Positions 26,465-35,070 of a DNA stretch of 64,000 bases are shown here, one piece after another. How positions within the stretch are numbered: position 1 is the stretch's first letter; each line of letters begins with the position of its first letter. The stretch is from Rhizobium sp. ARZ01. Its GTDB lineage: Bacteria > Pseudomonadota > Alphaproteobacteria > Rhizobiales > Rhizobiaceae. Position numbers and translations under genes: made by a program. The stretch is taken from NCBI RefSeq assembly GCF_014851675.1, contig NZ_JACVAE010000001.1, forward strand, positions 2,914,001-2,978,000. The letters run 5' to 3'. The notes under the pieces were generated by a model. The model was not told the DNA's origin, did no database searches, and saw only the letters and a list, made by a program, of their open reading frames with translations.

Positions 26465-27784
26465 CTACTGATCCCGGAATGCACGCATCATCTGATCCGT
26501 CAGAGGTTTCATCAGATAAGAAACCACCGTGCGATCGCCGATCTTGATGAACACTTCGACCGGCATTCCAGGAACGATCGAGGCGCTGCCGAGGCGCTTC
26601 GATTGCTCAAGGTTCAACGCAATCCGTACGACGTAGTAGGTCTCGTTCGTGCGCTGATCGTGCGAGACATCGGCTGCGATCATCGACACGGAGCCCGTTA
26701 CCTCCGGCGTGCTGTGCTGATTAAAGGCGGTAAATCGAAGAAGAGCACTTTGGCCGACCGAGAGCTGGTCGATGTCCTGCGGAGCAACTTTCGCCTCGAC
26801 CGTCAGGGTATCGTTGTCGGGAATGATCAGCATGATCGGCTCAGCTGCGCTGATCACGCCGCCGACGGTGTGGACCGCTGACTGATGGACGGTGCCGCTG
26901 GATGGAGCGCGAATATCGACGCGCAACAGTTGGTCCTCTGCAGTAACCCTGCGCTCCTCGAATTCGGCGATCTTGGCATCGACCTCGCGCAGCTCGCTCC
27001 CGGTCTCACTCGAGAATTCCTTGTCCAGTTGCAGGATCTGGAGTTGCACTTCGGCGATAGCCCCCCTCGCCTGCGCAGTGCTAGCAACCAGTTGCGCCCT
27101 CTCGCCCTCAATGCGCGTCGCATCGCGTTCATAGGCAGTCAGCTTCGACATTGGCGTAAGCTTCCTTTCGACAAGGTCGCGAATGCCGCCAAGTTCATCC
27201 TTGATCAGCTCGATCTCTTTGCCCTTGGCTGCTTCCTGGGCCAAATAGCCTTCGATCTGCTTTTGGAGTTGCGCAATGCGCTCGCGAAGGCGCGCAATGT
27301 TGCCGGATCGTACAACCTGGCGAAGCTCGTAAAGTCTCCGCTCGCTCGCGATCAACGCTGCAACCGCAGGTTCGGCCATCCGCTCGACAAGCGTCTGCGG
27401 AAGCGTCATTTGCCCAAGGCCATCGCGCTCGGCCTCAAGACGCGATTTGCGGGCATAGAGCTCATCCAGGCTCTTCGTCACGAAAGCCAGACTGGCGCGG
27501 GGAACGACGTCATTGAGCTGTACGAGGAGCTCCCCGGCTTCTACATGGGCACCGTCGCGGACGAAAATCCTGCTGACGATGCCACCGGTCGAGTGCTGAA
27601 TTTTCTTGTCATTGGTTTCGACGACAACGGTGCCACGGGCGACAATGGCGCCCGAGATCTCGGCTGTTGCCGCCCAACCGCCGACAACGCCGACAAGCAG
27701 CACAACGACCGTAACTCCTCCCAGTAGATTGCGGCGAATGGATCGCCGGTGGGAGGCTGATCTGTTTGGCCGGATAGCTGGCAT
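26465..27784 (-). CDS. HlyD family type I secretion periplasmic adaptor (PrsE/AprE-like)
   Basis: A 439-residue membrane fusion protein that links an inner-membrane ABC exporter to an outer-membrane TolC-like channel. A single membrane segment lies near residues 20-42 (GGVTVVVLLVGVVGGW). A lipoyl half follows (VVVETNDKKIQHSTGGIVS), then a long coiled coil at about 110-270, then the beta-barrel domain ending in GMPVEVFIKIGDRTVVSYLMKP, typical of type I adaptors. It starts 3 bases after the stop of the ABC gene, so the two are one operon. The TolC partner must be elsewhere. Likely cargo are the two cadherin-like proteins immediately downstream. Confidence 0.92.
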   Translation of the reverse strand: MPAIRPNRSASHRRSIRRNLLGGVTVVVLLVGVVGGWAATAEISGAIVARGTVVVETNDKKIQHSTGGIVSRIFVRDGAHVEAGELLVQLNDVVPRASLAFVTKSLDELYARKSRLEAERDGLGQMTLPQTLVERMAEPAVAALIASERRLYELRQVVRSGNIARLRERIAQLQKQIEGYLAQEAAKGKEIELIKDELGGIRDLVERKLTPMSKLTAYERDATRIEGERAQLVASTAQARGAIAEVQLQILQLDKEFSSETGSELREVDAKIAEFEERRVTAEDQLLRVDIRAPSSGTVHQSAVHTVGGVISAAEPIMLIIPDNDTLTVEAKVAPQDIDQLSVGQSALLRFTAFNQHSTPEVTGSVSMIAADVSHDQRTNETYYVVRIALNLEQSKRLGSASIVPGMPVEVFIKIGDRTVVSYLMKPLTDQMMRAFRDQ

Positions 27785-27787
27785 GGT

Positions 27788-30082
27788 TCAGGTCCGAGGC
27801 TTTCGATTCGGCAGCTTCGGCGAGGTGGCAACGAGCTTCAAGCCATCGCTGCTGGCAGGCTGCAATGAGGAAAGCGACGAAAATACCTGATCCCGCGGAC
27901 CGAACATATGCATCTGTCCCTCCTTCATCACCATCAAGAGGTCTACGGCAGCAAGTATGTTCGACCGATGCGTGACGATCACGACGATGCCGCCACGCGC
28001 AGTAATGCCTCGAATGGCATTGCCAAGGGCGTTCTCGCCCTCCACGTCGAGATTCGAATTCGGCTCGTCCAGGACGACCAGGAAAGGATCCCTGTAGAGG
28101 GCACGGGCGAGTGCTATGCGTTGACGCTGTCCAGCCGAGAGGATGGCTCCACCCTCGCCAATCTGTGTCTCATAGCCGTTGGGCAGACTGACGATCAGTT
28201 CATGAACGCCCGCCGCTCGGGAAGCGGCGACAACAACCTCGGCGTCCGCACCCGGCTCGAAGCGGGCGATGTTGCCGGCCACCGTTCCAGCGAAAAGCTC
28301 TACGTCCTGCGGCAGATAACCGATAAGGCGGCCAACGTGCTCCTGCGGCCATTGGTCGAGCGCGGCGCCATCCAGCTTTATTCGACCAGCCGTTGGCCGC
28401 CATGCGCCGACAAGCGCGCGAACGAAGGTTGATTTGCCCGAGCCGCTGGCGCCGATGATGCCGAGCCCAGCCCCTGCACTCAGACTGAACTCGATGCCCT
28501 GCACGATGATCTGCTGGGCGCCCGGCGCGCCAACGGCAATCCTATCCACGCTCAAATTTGAGCGCGGCATGGGTAGCGCCATCGGCTGCGCCTCCTGGGG
28601 CAGACGCGAAAGCAATCGGCTCAGCCTGCGCCAGCTCTGGCGAGCGGACACGAAATTACGCCAGTTGGCGATGGCGAGGTCGACCGGTGCCAGTGCCCGC
28701 CCCGCGAGGATTGATCCTGCGATGATGACCCCGGCCGTCGCCTCGCCATGGATCACCAACCAAGCGCCCGCGCCCAGCATGGCGGACTGCAGCATCAGCC
28801 GTAAGGCCCGTGAGATGCTGCCCAGGCCTCCTACGACATCGCTCACTCGTTGCTGTTCGGAAATATGTTCGCGGCTCGCCTCCTGCCATTGGTCATGCAG
28901 GCGTCGGCCCATACCCATCGCCGCCAGAACCTCCGCGTTCCGACGGCTCGCATCGGCCAAGCTATTCCGCCGGATTCCCGTCAATACAGCAGCCCCCGCC
29001 GGCTTGCGTGTAAGTACCTCAGTGGCCGCTGTCACGCTCGCGAGTACAATGGCACCACAAATGGCAGTTATCCCGAGGATGGGATGGAAACTCCATATGA
29101 TCGCCAGGTAGAAGGGCAGCCACGGCAGTTCGAAAAGCGCATTGGGACCGGGACTCGCCAGAAAGGTGCGAATGCTATCCAGATCGCGCTGGGGCTGCAA
29201 ACCCTCGCCCTGCTGCCCAACCAGCAAGGGCAGTCGCGCCATGGCGGTGAATACCCGTCCCGAGACCGCCTCGTCCAGTTCGGCGCCGATCCGAATCATG
29301 ATGCGACCGCGTATTAGGTCGATGATCGCTTGGCCAAGGAAAAGAATGGCTGCCAGTATCGACAGACCAATCAGGGTTGGAATGCTGCGGCTCGGCAGCA
29401 CGCGGTCATAGACCTGCAGCATAAAGATTGCGCCGTTCAGCATGAGAATGTTGCTCACACCGCAGAAAATGGCGACGGCCAAAAGCGCGCCCCTGCAAGA
29501 GCGCAAAGCACCGGCCAATTCGTCACCCGGCGCCGGTCCGAAGCTGACAGAACGCGAATTCGGGGAGGCATTCGCCGAAACACGCGATGCAGCACCTCTC
29601 CGTTTCCGCCGCTGCGGAACTGCGAGCAATAATAGCCCCAAGGCTGCGACCACCAGCCAGAGCGAGAGGATATCCAATGAGCCGCTCTGCAGCCTGGACA
29701 ATTGCTCTGATAGCGCCGCGACGACGACGCCACCGTCGAGCAAGTCGGGCGAAGGAGCGATCGCAAAGCGGGAGAGGACTGTTCGCCACCCGCCATCGGC
29801 CGTCAGGAATTCGAAGCCAACCCGGGCGAGCACGATCAGGATCAGGATCCCGCCGGCTATTTGCAAAGGTGTGCCACGGTGACGGCGGCGCGGCCGCTGC
29901 TTCTGACGACGCAAGAGCGCCATTCGCTTCGGCTGCGCTGCGCGATGAGCAAGAGCCGTGCGTATGCAGCTTCCCAGCACCACCAGGGCCGCGCCGCAGA
30001 GCATGAACAAAATACCGAAGAGAAGATTGTGGTCGCCGAAACCCATGCCCAACGCACCCAAACTGGCAAACGGATCAGGCAT
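27788..30082 (-). CDS. Type I secretion permease/ATPase with long N-terminal extension (PrsD-like)
   Basis: A 764-residue ABC exporter: membrane domain about residues 215-490 and ATPase about 510-750. The ATPase shows Walker A GASGSGKST, signature LSAGQRQRIALARAL and Walker B VVLDEPNSNLD. PrsD/AprD-type exporters are about 560-600 residues. Here the first 190 residues are an extra region with several hydrophobic segments (LLFGILFMLCGAALVVLG and GGILILIVLARVGF) and basic linkers such as RRQKQRPRRRHRG. No peptidase C39 motif is visible. The ATG at 30082 is preferred; a TTG at 30094 is an alternative. With the HlyD gene it would secrete the cadherin-like proteins. Confidence 0.9.
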   Translation of the reverse strand: MPDPFASLGALGMGFGDHNLLFGILFMLCGAALVVLGSCIRTALAHRAAQPKRMALLRRQKQRPRRRHRGTPLQIAGGILILIVLARVGFEFLTADGGWRTVLSRFAIAPSPDLLDGGVVVAALSEQLSRLQSGSLDILSLWLVVAALGLLLLAVPQRRKRRGAASRVSANASPNSRSVSFGPAPGDELAGALRSCRGALLAVAIFCGVSNILMLNGAIFMLQVYDRVLPSRSIPTLIGLSILAAILFLGQAIIDLIRGRIMIRIGAELDEAVSGRVFTAMARLPLLVGQQGEGLQPQRDLDSIRTFLASPGPNALFELPWLPFYLAIIWSFHPILGITAICGAIVLASVTAATEVLTRKPAGAAVLTGIRRNSLADASRRNAEVLAAMGMGRRLHDQWQEASREHISEQQRVSDVVGGLGSISRALRLMLQSAMLGAGAWLVIHGEATAGVIIAGSILAGRALAPVDLAIANWRNFVSARQSWRRLSRLLSRLPQEAQPMALPMPRSNLSVDRIAVGAPGAQQIIVQGIEFSLSAGAGLGIIGASGSGKSTFVRALVGAWRPTAGRIKLDGAALDQWPQEHVGRLIGYLPQDVELFAGTVAGNIARFEPGADAEVVVAASRAAGVHELIVSLPNGYETQIGEGGAILSAGQRQRIALARALYRDPFLVVLDEPNSNLDVEGENALGNAIRGITARGGIVVIVTHRSNILAAVDLLMVMKEGQMHMFGPRDQVFSSLSSLQPASSDGLKLVATSPKLPNRKPRT

Positions 30083-30132
30083 ACAAAAGCTCAAGACTCG
30101 CCTTGCCGAATACAGCGCAGAGGAGGGACCAA

Positions 30133-30279
30133 ATGAGCCCCACCGGTGAACAGGTTGTTCTCTATCTCATCGCGGAGCGACCATTCGGGCTGGCGCCTCG
30201 AATGGTTCAGTCGCCAAACTCTGATCCATTCAGGGAAACATCAGCCTTGCCGGTCGAAACTTCGAACACTGTTGCATGA
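30133..30279 (+). CDS. Hypothetical 48-residue small protein
   Basis: A short reading frame (MSPTGEQVVLYLIAERPFG at its start) directly preceded by a strong ribosome site, GAGGAGGG with 6-base spacing to the ATG. It lies divergent to the secretion ABC gene and upstream of the small membrane protein at 30368. There are no recognisable domains; the N-terminal third is mildly hydrophobic and the rest polar. The good ribosome site and isolated position make translation plausible, but it could be a leader peptide or chance. Confidence 0.4.
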   Translation: MSPTGEQVVLYLIAERPFGLAPRMVQSPNSDPFRETSALPVETSNTVA

Positions 30280-30367
30280 CCGTCATTCTTTTCATTCATA
30301 CTAAATGCCATAGTCGGGGAATCGAGATGGAGGTCATGAGCCAAAGGCTTAGGTAGAGGAACAACAG

Positions 30368-30658
30368 GTGCTTGAACTCACCGTATTGTTGACGGTTGGC
30401 TATCTCGGAGGACGCTTCAGGCACGTCGCCTGGATCTTTCTGTCATCCGGCTTCGTGCTGGTGGGTACGCCCGTCTATCTGACGAAACAACTGGGGATCG
30501 CCAGCCCACCGGCTTTGATTCTCCTAACGCTCCTGGCCGTGGCGACCATACAATTGGGCTCATTGATTGGCCTGCTCAGGGCAGCCGCCTCGAATGACGC
30601 AAAATCCAGGCTCCGGCGTCCGGAAACGTGGGACGGTTCAAAACGGCCGAGGCTCTAA
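30368..30658 (+). CDS. Small inner-membrane protein, unknown function
   Basis: A 96-residue protein with two or three hydrophobic segments (VLLTVGYLGG, VAWIFLSSGFVLVGTPVYL and ALILLTLLAVATIQLGSLIGLL) and a basic, probably cytoplasmic tail. The GTG at 30368 has a GAGGA site 8 bases upstream. It converges on the ExoF-like gene, with 38 bases between the two stops, and faces away from the type I secretion genes. Family not recognised. The topology suggests a small accessory subunit of polysaccharide export or secretion, which is inference from position only. Confidence 0.6.
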   Translation: MLELTVLLTVGYLGGRFRHVAWIFLSSGFVLVGTPVYLTKQLGIASPPALILLTLLAVATIQLGSLIGLLRAAASNDAKSRLRRPETWDGSKRPRL

Positions 30659-30696
30659 TCGCCATCGGGTGAAAGTTCAGTGGCAGACAGCTCCAC

Positions 30697-32034
30697 TCAA
30701 AAGCCTTTCCTGTCGGCACCCGCTGTCGTTTCGGGACCCGATACACTTGGCGTATAGAACCCCCTGCTCGCAACGACCGATACCTCGATGACGTCGCCAG
30801 CCCTCACTTCCGTATTTTCATCCGCGATAAGTTCCTGACCCGCCTTCTGGCCGCGCCGGAAAATCGAGATCTTCACCGAACCCTGTAAGTCATCGATCGT
30901 CCGGTGCTCGCCATACTCGAAGACGAACAGGAGCTTGTCCATGACGTACCTGAGCTGACTTGTCAGTTTTGCCAGTGCAACCTGCGTATCCTGAGTATCC
31001 GCAATCAACTGGAATTCATGCGATTGGTGTTTCCTTCGCAATTCGCTTTCCAAGTTGAGCAGTTCCTGCTGCATACGCGTCTCCTCTAGCTCGGACTGGG
31101 TAAGTGCGAGCTGGTAGCTATTGTGCGCGCGTTCTTCTGCTATGATATTCAAATTGGTCAGGAGACCCTTTTTGCGCAGGGATCGAACGGATTCCAATTT
31201 TTCGAATTGATCCTTGACAGTCGTTTCCCGCTCCGCCTTCGCGCTGGCGACCGCTTCGGCTGTCTTCTTCGCGCGATCCAGGGAGGCTTCGAGGAAAGAT
31301 ATCTCGTCGCGGAACGCGCCAAGCTGCGCTCTCAACTGCGTCTGTTCGGTCCTAATGATGTCGTCAATCATATTCTGGCCAAGTTCGGCAGGCGGGTCCG
31401 GCGGAGCAACGAAGGTATCGACCAGCCTGCTCTCGGCATGGAGCCGGGCCAGTCGAACCTTCAGGCGATACTCTTCAATCGTAAGGCTTGCCCGCTCGCT
31501 GCGCAGATCCGCAATCTGCAGTGCCGGGACAGATTCGCCGGCGGTCGTAGGCCGGAACCCACCGGCCAGGGCGAGCGCGTGGCGGACGGTTATTCCCGGC
31601 TGGAACGGATAGGATCCAGGGTGAGTGACTGCACCGGAGATGAAAAATGGTCGGTACTGCCCGATCTCTACCATGACGTACGGATCAAGGATTAATTTCC
31701 GCTGCTGAAAGGCGCGCTGGATACTCTGAGAAAGTGCAATGGTGGTCAGGCCCCGCGCCTGAACTTCACCCAGCAGCGGAAGGGATATCAAGCCCTGGTC
31801 GTCGACCGCAACCTCCAGAGGATAAGCCGCCTCGCCGGGCACCAGCACGCGAATGACATCCCCCGTGTCCACGAGGTAGCCGTCCGCACGAGCAACATCG
31901 GCGGCAATCAGGGCGAGGATGATTACAGCAACTCGAAACACGCGGCCCCCTGCCCTTGGCCAAGCCGGGGGAAAGGATCGGCACTTCGTCCAGAGCAGAG
32001 TTGGCGACAACGAGCAATCGATACGATACCTCAT
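30697..32034 (-). CDS. ExoF/Wza-like polysaccharide export protein
   Basis: A 445-residue periplasmic/outer-membrane export component. A hydrophobic leader (VIILALIAADVARA) ends near residue 50. The poly-export domain follows (YLVDTGDVIRVLVPGE) and then a SLBB-like segment (PFFISGAVTHPGSYPF). A long coiled coil at about 190-360 is characteristic of the ExoF subtype, in contrast to the short Wza. No lipobox Cys is visible. It helps carry the finished polymer through the periplasm and outer membrane, together with the Wzc-like protein at 37534. The ATG at 32034 has GAGGGGGA upstream; the frame opens further at 32100. It is last in the leftward operon with the priming transferase, 130 bases upstream. 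Confidence 0.87.
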   Translation of the reverse strand: MRYRIDCSLSPTLLWTKCRSFPPAWPRAGGRVFRVAVIILALIAADVARADGYLVDTGDVIRVLVPGEAAYPLEVAVDDQGLISLPLLGEVQARGLTTIALSQSIQRAFQQRKLILDPYVMVEIGQYRPFFISGAVTHPGSYPFQPGITVRHALALAGGFRPTTAGESVPALQIADLRSERASLTIEEYRLKVRLARLHAESRLVDTFVAPPDPPAELGQNMIDDIIRTEQTQLRAQLGAFRDEISFLEASLDRAKKTAEAVASAKAERETTVKDQFEKLESVRSLRKKGLLTNLNIIAEERAHNSYQLALTQSELEETRMQQELLNLESELRRKHQSHEFQLIADTQDTQVALAKLTSQLRYVMDKLLFVFEYGEHRTIDDLQGSVKISIFRRGQKAGQELIADENTEVRAGDVIEVSVVASRGFYTPSVSGPETTAGADRKGF

Positions 32035-32164
32035 TGCTTTCCCCCTCGGGGCCCTACCGCGCCTTGTTTCGCCCAGCGAGACACTCCGCGCCCCAACCAA
32101 ATTTGTCGTTCGTGGCTTTCGTCTTCCGTGCTCGAGGGCTTAGAACCTGACATTGCTCAGGACT

Positions 32165-33574
32165 TCAAAATGCGTTGCTGTGAACGAGGACGCTCAAGGT
32201 CCTGAACAGGATCTTCATGTCCACCCACAACGACCAAGTACGAATATATTCGAGGTCGGCTGCGACCCTGCTTTCGATATCAATTCTTTTTTCGGTGGGG
32301 CCACGAAAGCCGCGGACCTGAGCAAGTCCCGTCACGCCAGGCTTTATCGAATGGCGTTGCCAATATCCTGGCACGACCTCCCAATAGAGCGCCCCCTCGG
32401 CCGATGCGCCCAACGCGTGCGGTCGGGGTCCCACAAGGCTCATGTCGCCCATGAGAACATTCCAAAGCTGAGGCAGTTCATCGAGGCTTGTGTGACGCAG
32501 AAAGTGTCCAAGCCGCGTTACGCGGGGATCGTTGCGCTCGGTGAGACGATTGCCGGTCGCGTCTGCCAGATCGACTCGCATGGTCCTGAACTTGACGCAG
32601 TTGAAATATTGGTTGTTGGTACCGATGCGCCTCTGCACGAAGAACGCGGACCCCTGCGAGTCCATGCGGATGAGAATTACTAGTACAGCCACAAGGGGCA
32701 CGATCACAGGCGCCGCCAGGAAAACGAGTGTCAGGTCAAATGCACGCTTGAGCGCTCGCTTGCCAAATGTCAGCGGTCTCGCAGAGACAACCAATGTCGG
32801 CGTGGAGTCGAGGTAGCGGAGCGCCAAAGGCTTCAAGCCGGCAAGACCCGGTTCAAGCAGTTCGGCCTCAAGCCCGATCTGGCCCAGGAGCCTGGCCCAC
32901 TCATGCTGTTCTTTGAAGGTACGGAATGACAAGACGATCCGATCTGCCCCGGCGACGGCCAGCGACAAATCATTCAGGAAATTCGGATCCGTCTCTATCG
33001 GGCGCCAGCCGCGTGCCCGCACGTTGATCATTGTTGCGACGCTGCGATCGCGATTGGCAATGACACTCTCATCACCCAGCAGAACGACCCTTGCCTCGAT
33101 TTGTTCTCCTCTGCGCAGCGGCCCCATCGCGATGGCCCAGCGAAAGATAGCGAGACCGACGACAGAAAAGCTTAAGAATAGAAGCGTCTCCTCCCATGAG
33201 AAGTTGCTTACAACCTTGAAGGTGAGTGCGGCGAGAAGCGAAAGGCCGGTTGCCGCAGCAAGGGACAGAAGCGCGCTTTGAACGGAAGCTGAGGCTATGC
33301 GCAATGTGGGAATATGATACGCGCGAAGACTCCAGCCTGCGACCAGGTACGTCGGGAAAACGACATATGCGAGCTTGGGGCTCTCTTCGAGGCTATTCAA
33401 CCCAGAGTCATACATGTCGGCTGCGATCGCTGCTGTAAGAATTATGCATGAGTCACCCAGTATCGTTAGCGAACGAAACAGGAATTTTATGATGAGACGC
33501 ACTTTAGTCGGCTCGATGTCGAGCCGAATTGCCCTTCTCCAGGGTTTCCTGGATTCAGCCGATAGTTGAGTCAC
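32165..33574 (-). CDS. Exopolysaccharide polyprenyl glycosyl-1-phosphate transferase (WbaP/ExoY-like)
   Basis: A 469-residue priming enzyme that transfers a sugar-1-phosphate from a nucleotide sugar to undecaprenyl phosphate. Four N-terminal membrane helices occupy about residues 30-150. A soluble CoA-binding-like region follows. The C-terminal bacterial sugar transferase domain starts with KRAFDLTLVFLAAPVIVPL and contains KFRTMRVD, RVTRLGHFLRHTSLDELPQL and GPRPHA. The length fits the full WbaP/WcaJ form rather than short ExoY. The sugar specificity (galactose or glucose) cannot be decided. A GTG start at 33574 follows GGGAGG. It is in the leftward operon with the GT4 gene 120 bases upstream. 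Confidence 0.93.
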   Translation of the reverse strand: MTQLSAESRKPWRRAIRLDIEPTKVRLIIKFLFRSLTILGDSCIILTAAIAADMYDSGLNSLEESPKLAYVVFPTYLVAGWSLRAYHIPTLRIASASVQSALLSLAAATGLSLLAALTFKVVSNFSWEETLLFLSFSVVGLAIFRWAIAMGPLRRGEQIEARVVLLGDESVIANRDRSVATMINVRARGWRPIETDPNFLNDLSLAVAGADRIVLSFRTFKEQHEWARLLGQIGLEAELLEPGLAGLKPLALRYLDSTPTLVVSARPLTFGKRALKRAFDLTLVFLAAPVIVPLVAVLVILIRMDSQGSAFFVQRRIGTNNQYFNCVKFRTMRVDLADATGNRLTERNDPRVTRLGHFLRHTSLDELPQLWNVLMGDMSLVGPRPHALGASAEGALYWEVVPGYWQRHSIKPGVTGLAQVRGFRGPTEKRIDIESRVAADLEYIRTWSLWVDMKILFRTLSVLVHSNAF

Positions 33575-33694
33575 GATACACCTCCCGACAGGTATTCGGG
33601 ACGAACCGGTTGCAATTGAAAGAGAATGGCGGCGTCCGACCTGCGCAGAACGACGGGAGCCCTGCTTGCGCAGTTACCAGCTCCTCCAGCCCTG

Positions 33695-34894
33695 TCATTG
33701 CGCGTGCCATTGCGCTCGGTTAGCTTTGGCGCCGGAAAGGCATGGCCCCTGTAGTGATCCCAGGACGGACTCGTAGATACTCTCGACGCTGTCGCACATC
33801 CTATCCAGCCCCCAGGACCTAAGGTCGGTGCGTTTCGCGCCTTCCGCCAACTGAGCGCACAATGCTTTGTTCTCGAGAAGATTGGCGACCGCTGCCGCCG
33901 CGGCACCCACGTCGTGTGCGGGCGTCACGACGCCGTTGACGCCGGACCAGACAACCTCCTCCAGCCCGGGTAGCTCCGAGACGACACAGGGCCGACCACC
34001 CGCCAGGTACTGCATCACAACGCGAGGCAATCCTTCTCGCATCGAGGTCAGCACACACACGTCCGCCAGGTTGATCAGTTGTTCAGGCTCGGAATGATAT
34101 CCGATCAGACGAATGTTGCTTGCCACCGGGGAGCGTGCGATTGCCGCCTCGACGTCGCGTCGTGCAGGCCCTTCGCCGGCCAGAAGCAACCTCACGTCCG
34201 GGATGCGGTCAACCACCTGCGCAAACGCTTCGATGAACTCGACATGGCGCTTCCTGGGCTCCAGCGCCGCCAACATCAACACCACTGGTGGCTTTGGCGC
34301 CCCGGGTGCGATACCCAGAAGCGCAGATACTTCCCGCGGCTGTCGAGCGTGCGAGAAGCGCATAAGATCGAAGCCGGAGTGAACGACGTGGTGTTGGTCT
34401 GGGCCGCCGATGCGATGGGCGATGCAAATGTCGCGCATCGATTGACTGACGTCGATGAACGCGCGCGTGAACTTCGCCGTTAGCCTTTCAGCCGCAAGAA
34501 ACATCAGCTTTTGCGCGCGACCGACGTGCAGGAAAGGCAGGATGTGCACGCCATGTATTATGCCTGGAACTCTAGCTTGCTTGGCAGCAAGGCGACCGAT
34601 GATACCCGCCTTGCTTTGATGGGTATGCACGATATCGGGGTGCCATTCGCACAGAAGGCGGTTTAGTTGCCTGATCGCCGCCGCGTCGCTTGATGGCGAT
34701 ATCGGATGCACCAGCGGGTGGAGGTTCACCACCCGCATGGTTTTGGCAACCGCCGCCTGTAAGGTCGCGTCATATTCATTCCCATGAACCAGTAGGACCT
34801 CGTGACCGTGCTTCACCTGCGCGAAGCAACAAGCCAGCGTATTTTCCTCCGAACCTGCCCGATACAGCCGAGTCAACACATGAACGATCTTCAT
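33695..34894 (-). CDS. Glycosyltransferase family 4
   Basis: A 399-residue GT-B glycosyltransferase. The N-terminal domain begins MKIVHVLTRLYRAGSEENTL, as in family 4 enzymes. The C-terminal donor domain has VLMLAALEPRKRHVEFIEA, then RLIGYHSEPEQLINLADVCV and the EX7E-type segment SMREGLPRVVMQYLAGG. It probably adds a sugar from a nucleotide donor to the lipid-linked repeat unit made by the adjacent priming enzyme. Donor and acceptor cannot be determined. ATG at 34894, weak GGAGA site. A terminator lies upstream at 34979-35014, so the gene may start its own transcript. It is one of only two recognisable glycosyltransferase genes in this left-hand locus. Confidence 0.9.
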   Translation of the reverse strand: MKIVHVLTRLYRAGSEENTLACCFAQVKHGHEVLLVHGNEYDATLQAAVAKTMRVVNLHPLVHPISPSSDAAAIRQLNRLLCEWHPDIVHTHQSKAGIIGRLAAKQARVPGIIHGVHILPFLHVGRAQKLMFLAAERLTAKFTRAFIDVSQSMRDICIAHRIGGPDQHHVVHSGFDLMRFSHARQPREVSALLGIAPGAPKPPVVLMLAALEPRKRHVEFIEAFAQVVDRIPDVRLLLAGEGPARRDVEAAIARSPVASNIRLIGYHSEPEQLINLADVCVLTSMREGLPRVVMQYLAGGRPCVVSELPGLEEVVWSGVNGVVTPAHDVGAAAAAVANLLENKALCAQLAEGAKRTDLRSWGLDRMCDSVESIYESVLGSLQGPCLSGAKANRAQWHAQ

Positions 34895-34978
34895 CTGCGT
34901 GTATCTCCGCGAGCCTGAATGACTGCAGATGGCGCCTTGGGGCGCACGGGCCGAAGGGCGGATTGGGAGGAGAGGTCT

Positions 34979-35014
34979 AAAAAAACGCCCGTTTCCCCGA
35001 CATTACGGAAGGGC
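34979..35014 (-). terminator. Intrinsic terminator after the nucleotidyltransferase/kinase gene
   Basis: On the minus strand an interrupted stem (GCCC and TTCC pairing with GGAA and GGGC, two-base bulge) is followed by GTTTTTTT. It lies about 60 bases past the stop at 35071. Confidence 0.5.
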
Positions 35015-35070
35015 ATGCATCGCGCCTGTTGAGGCGTCACGAGGGGAAGGCTGACCGCTGACTACGGCCC

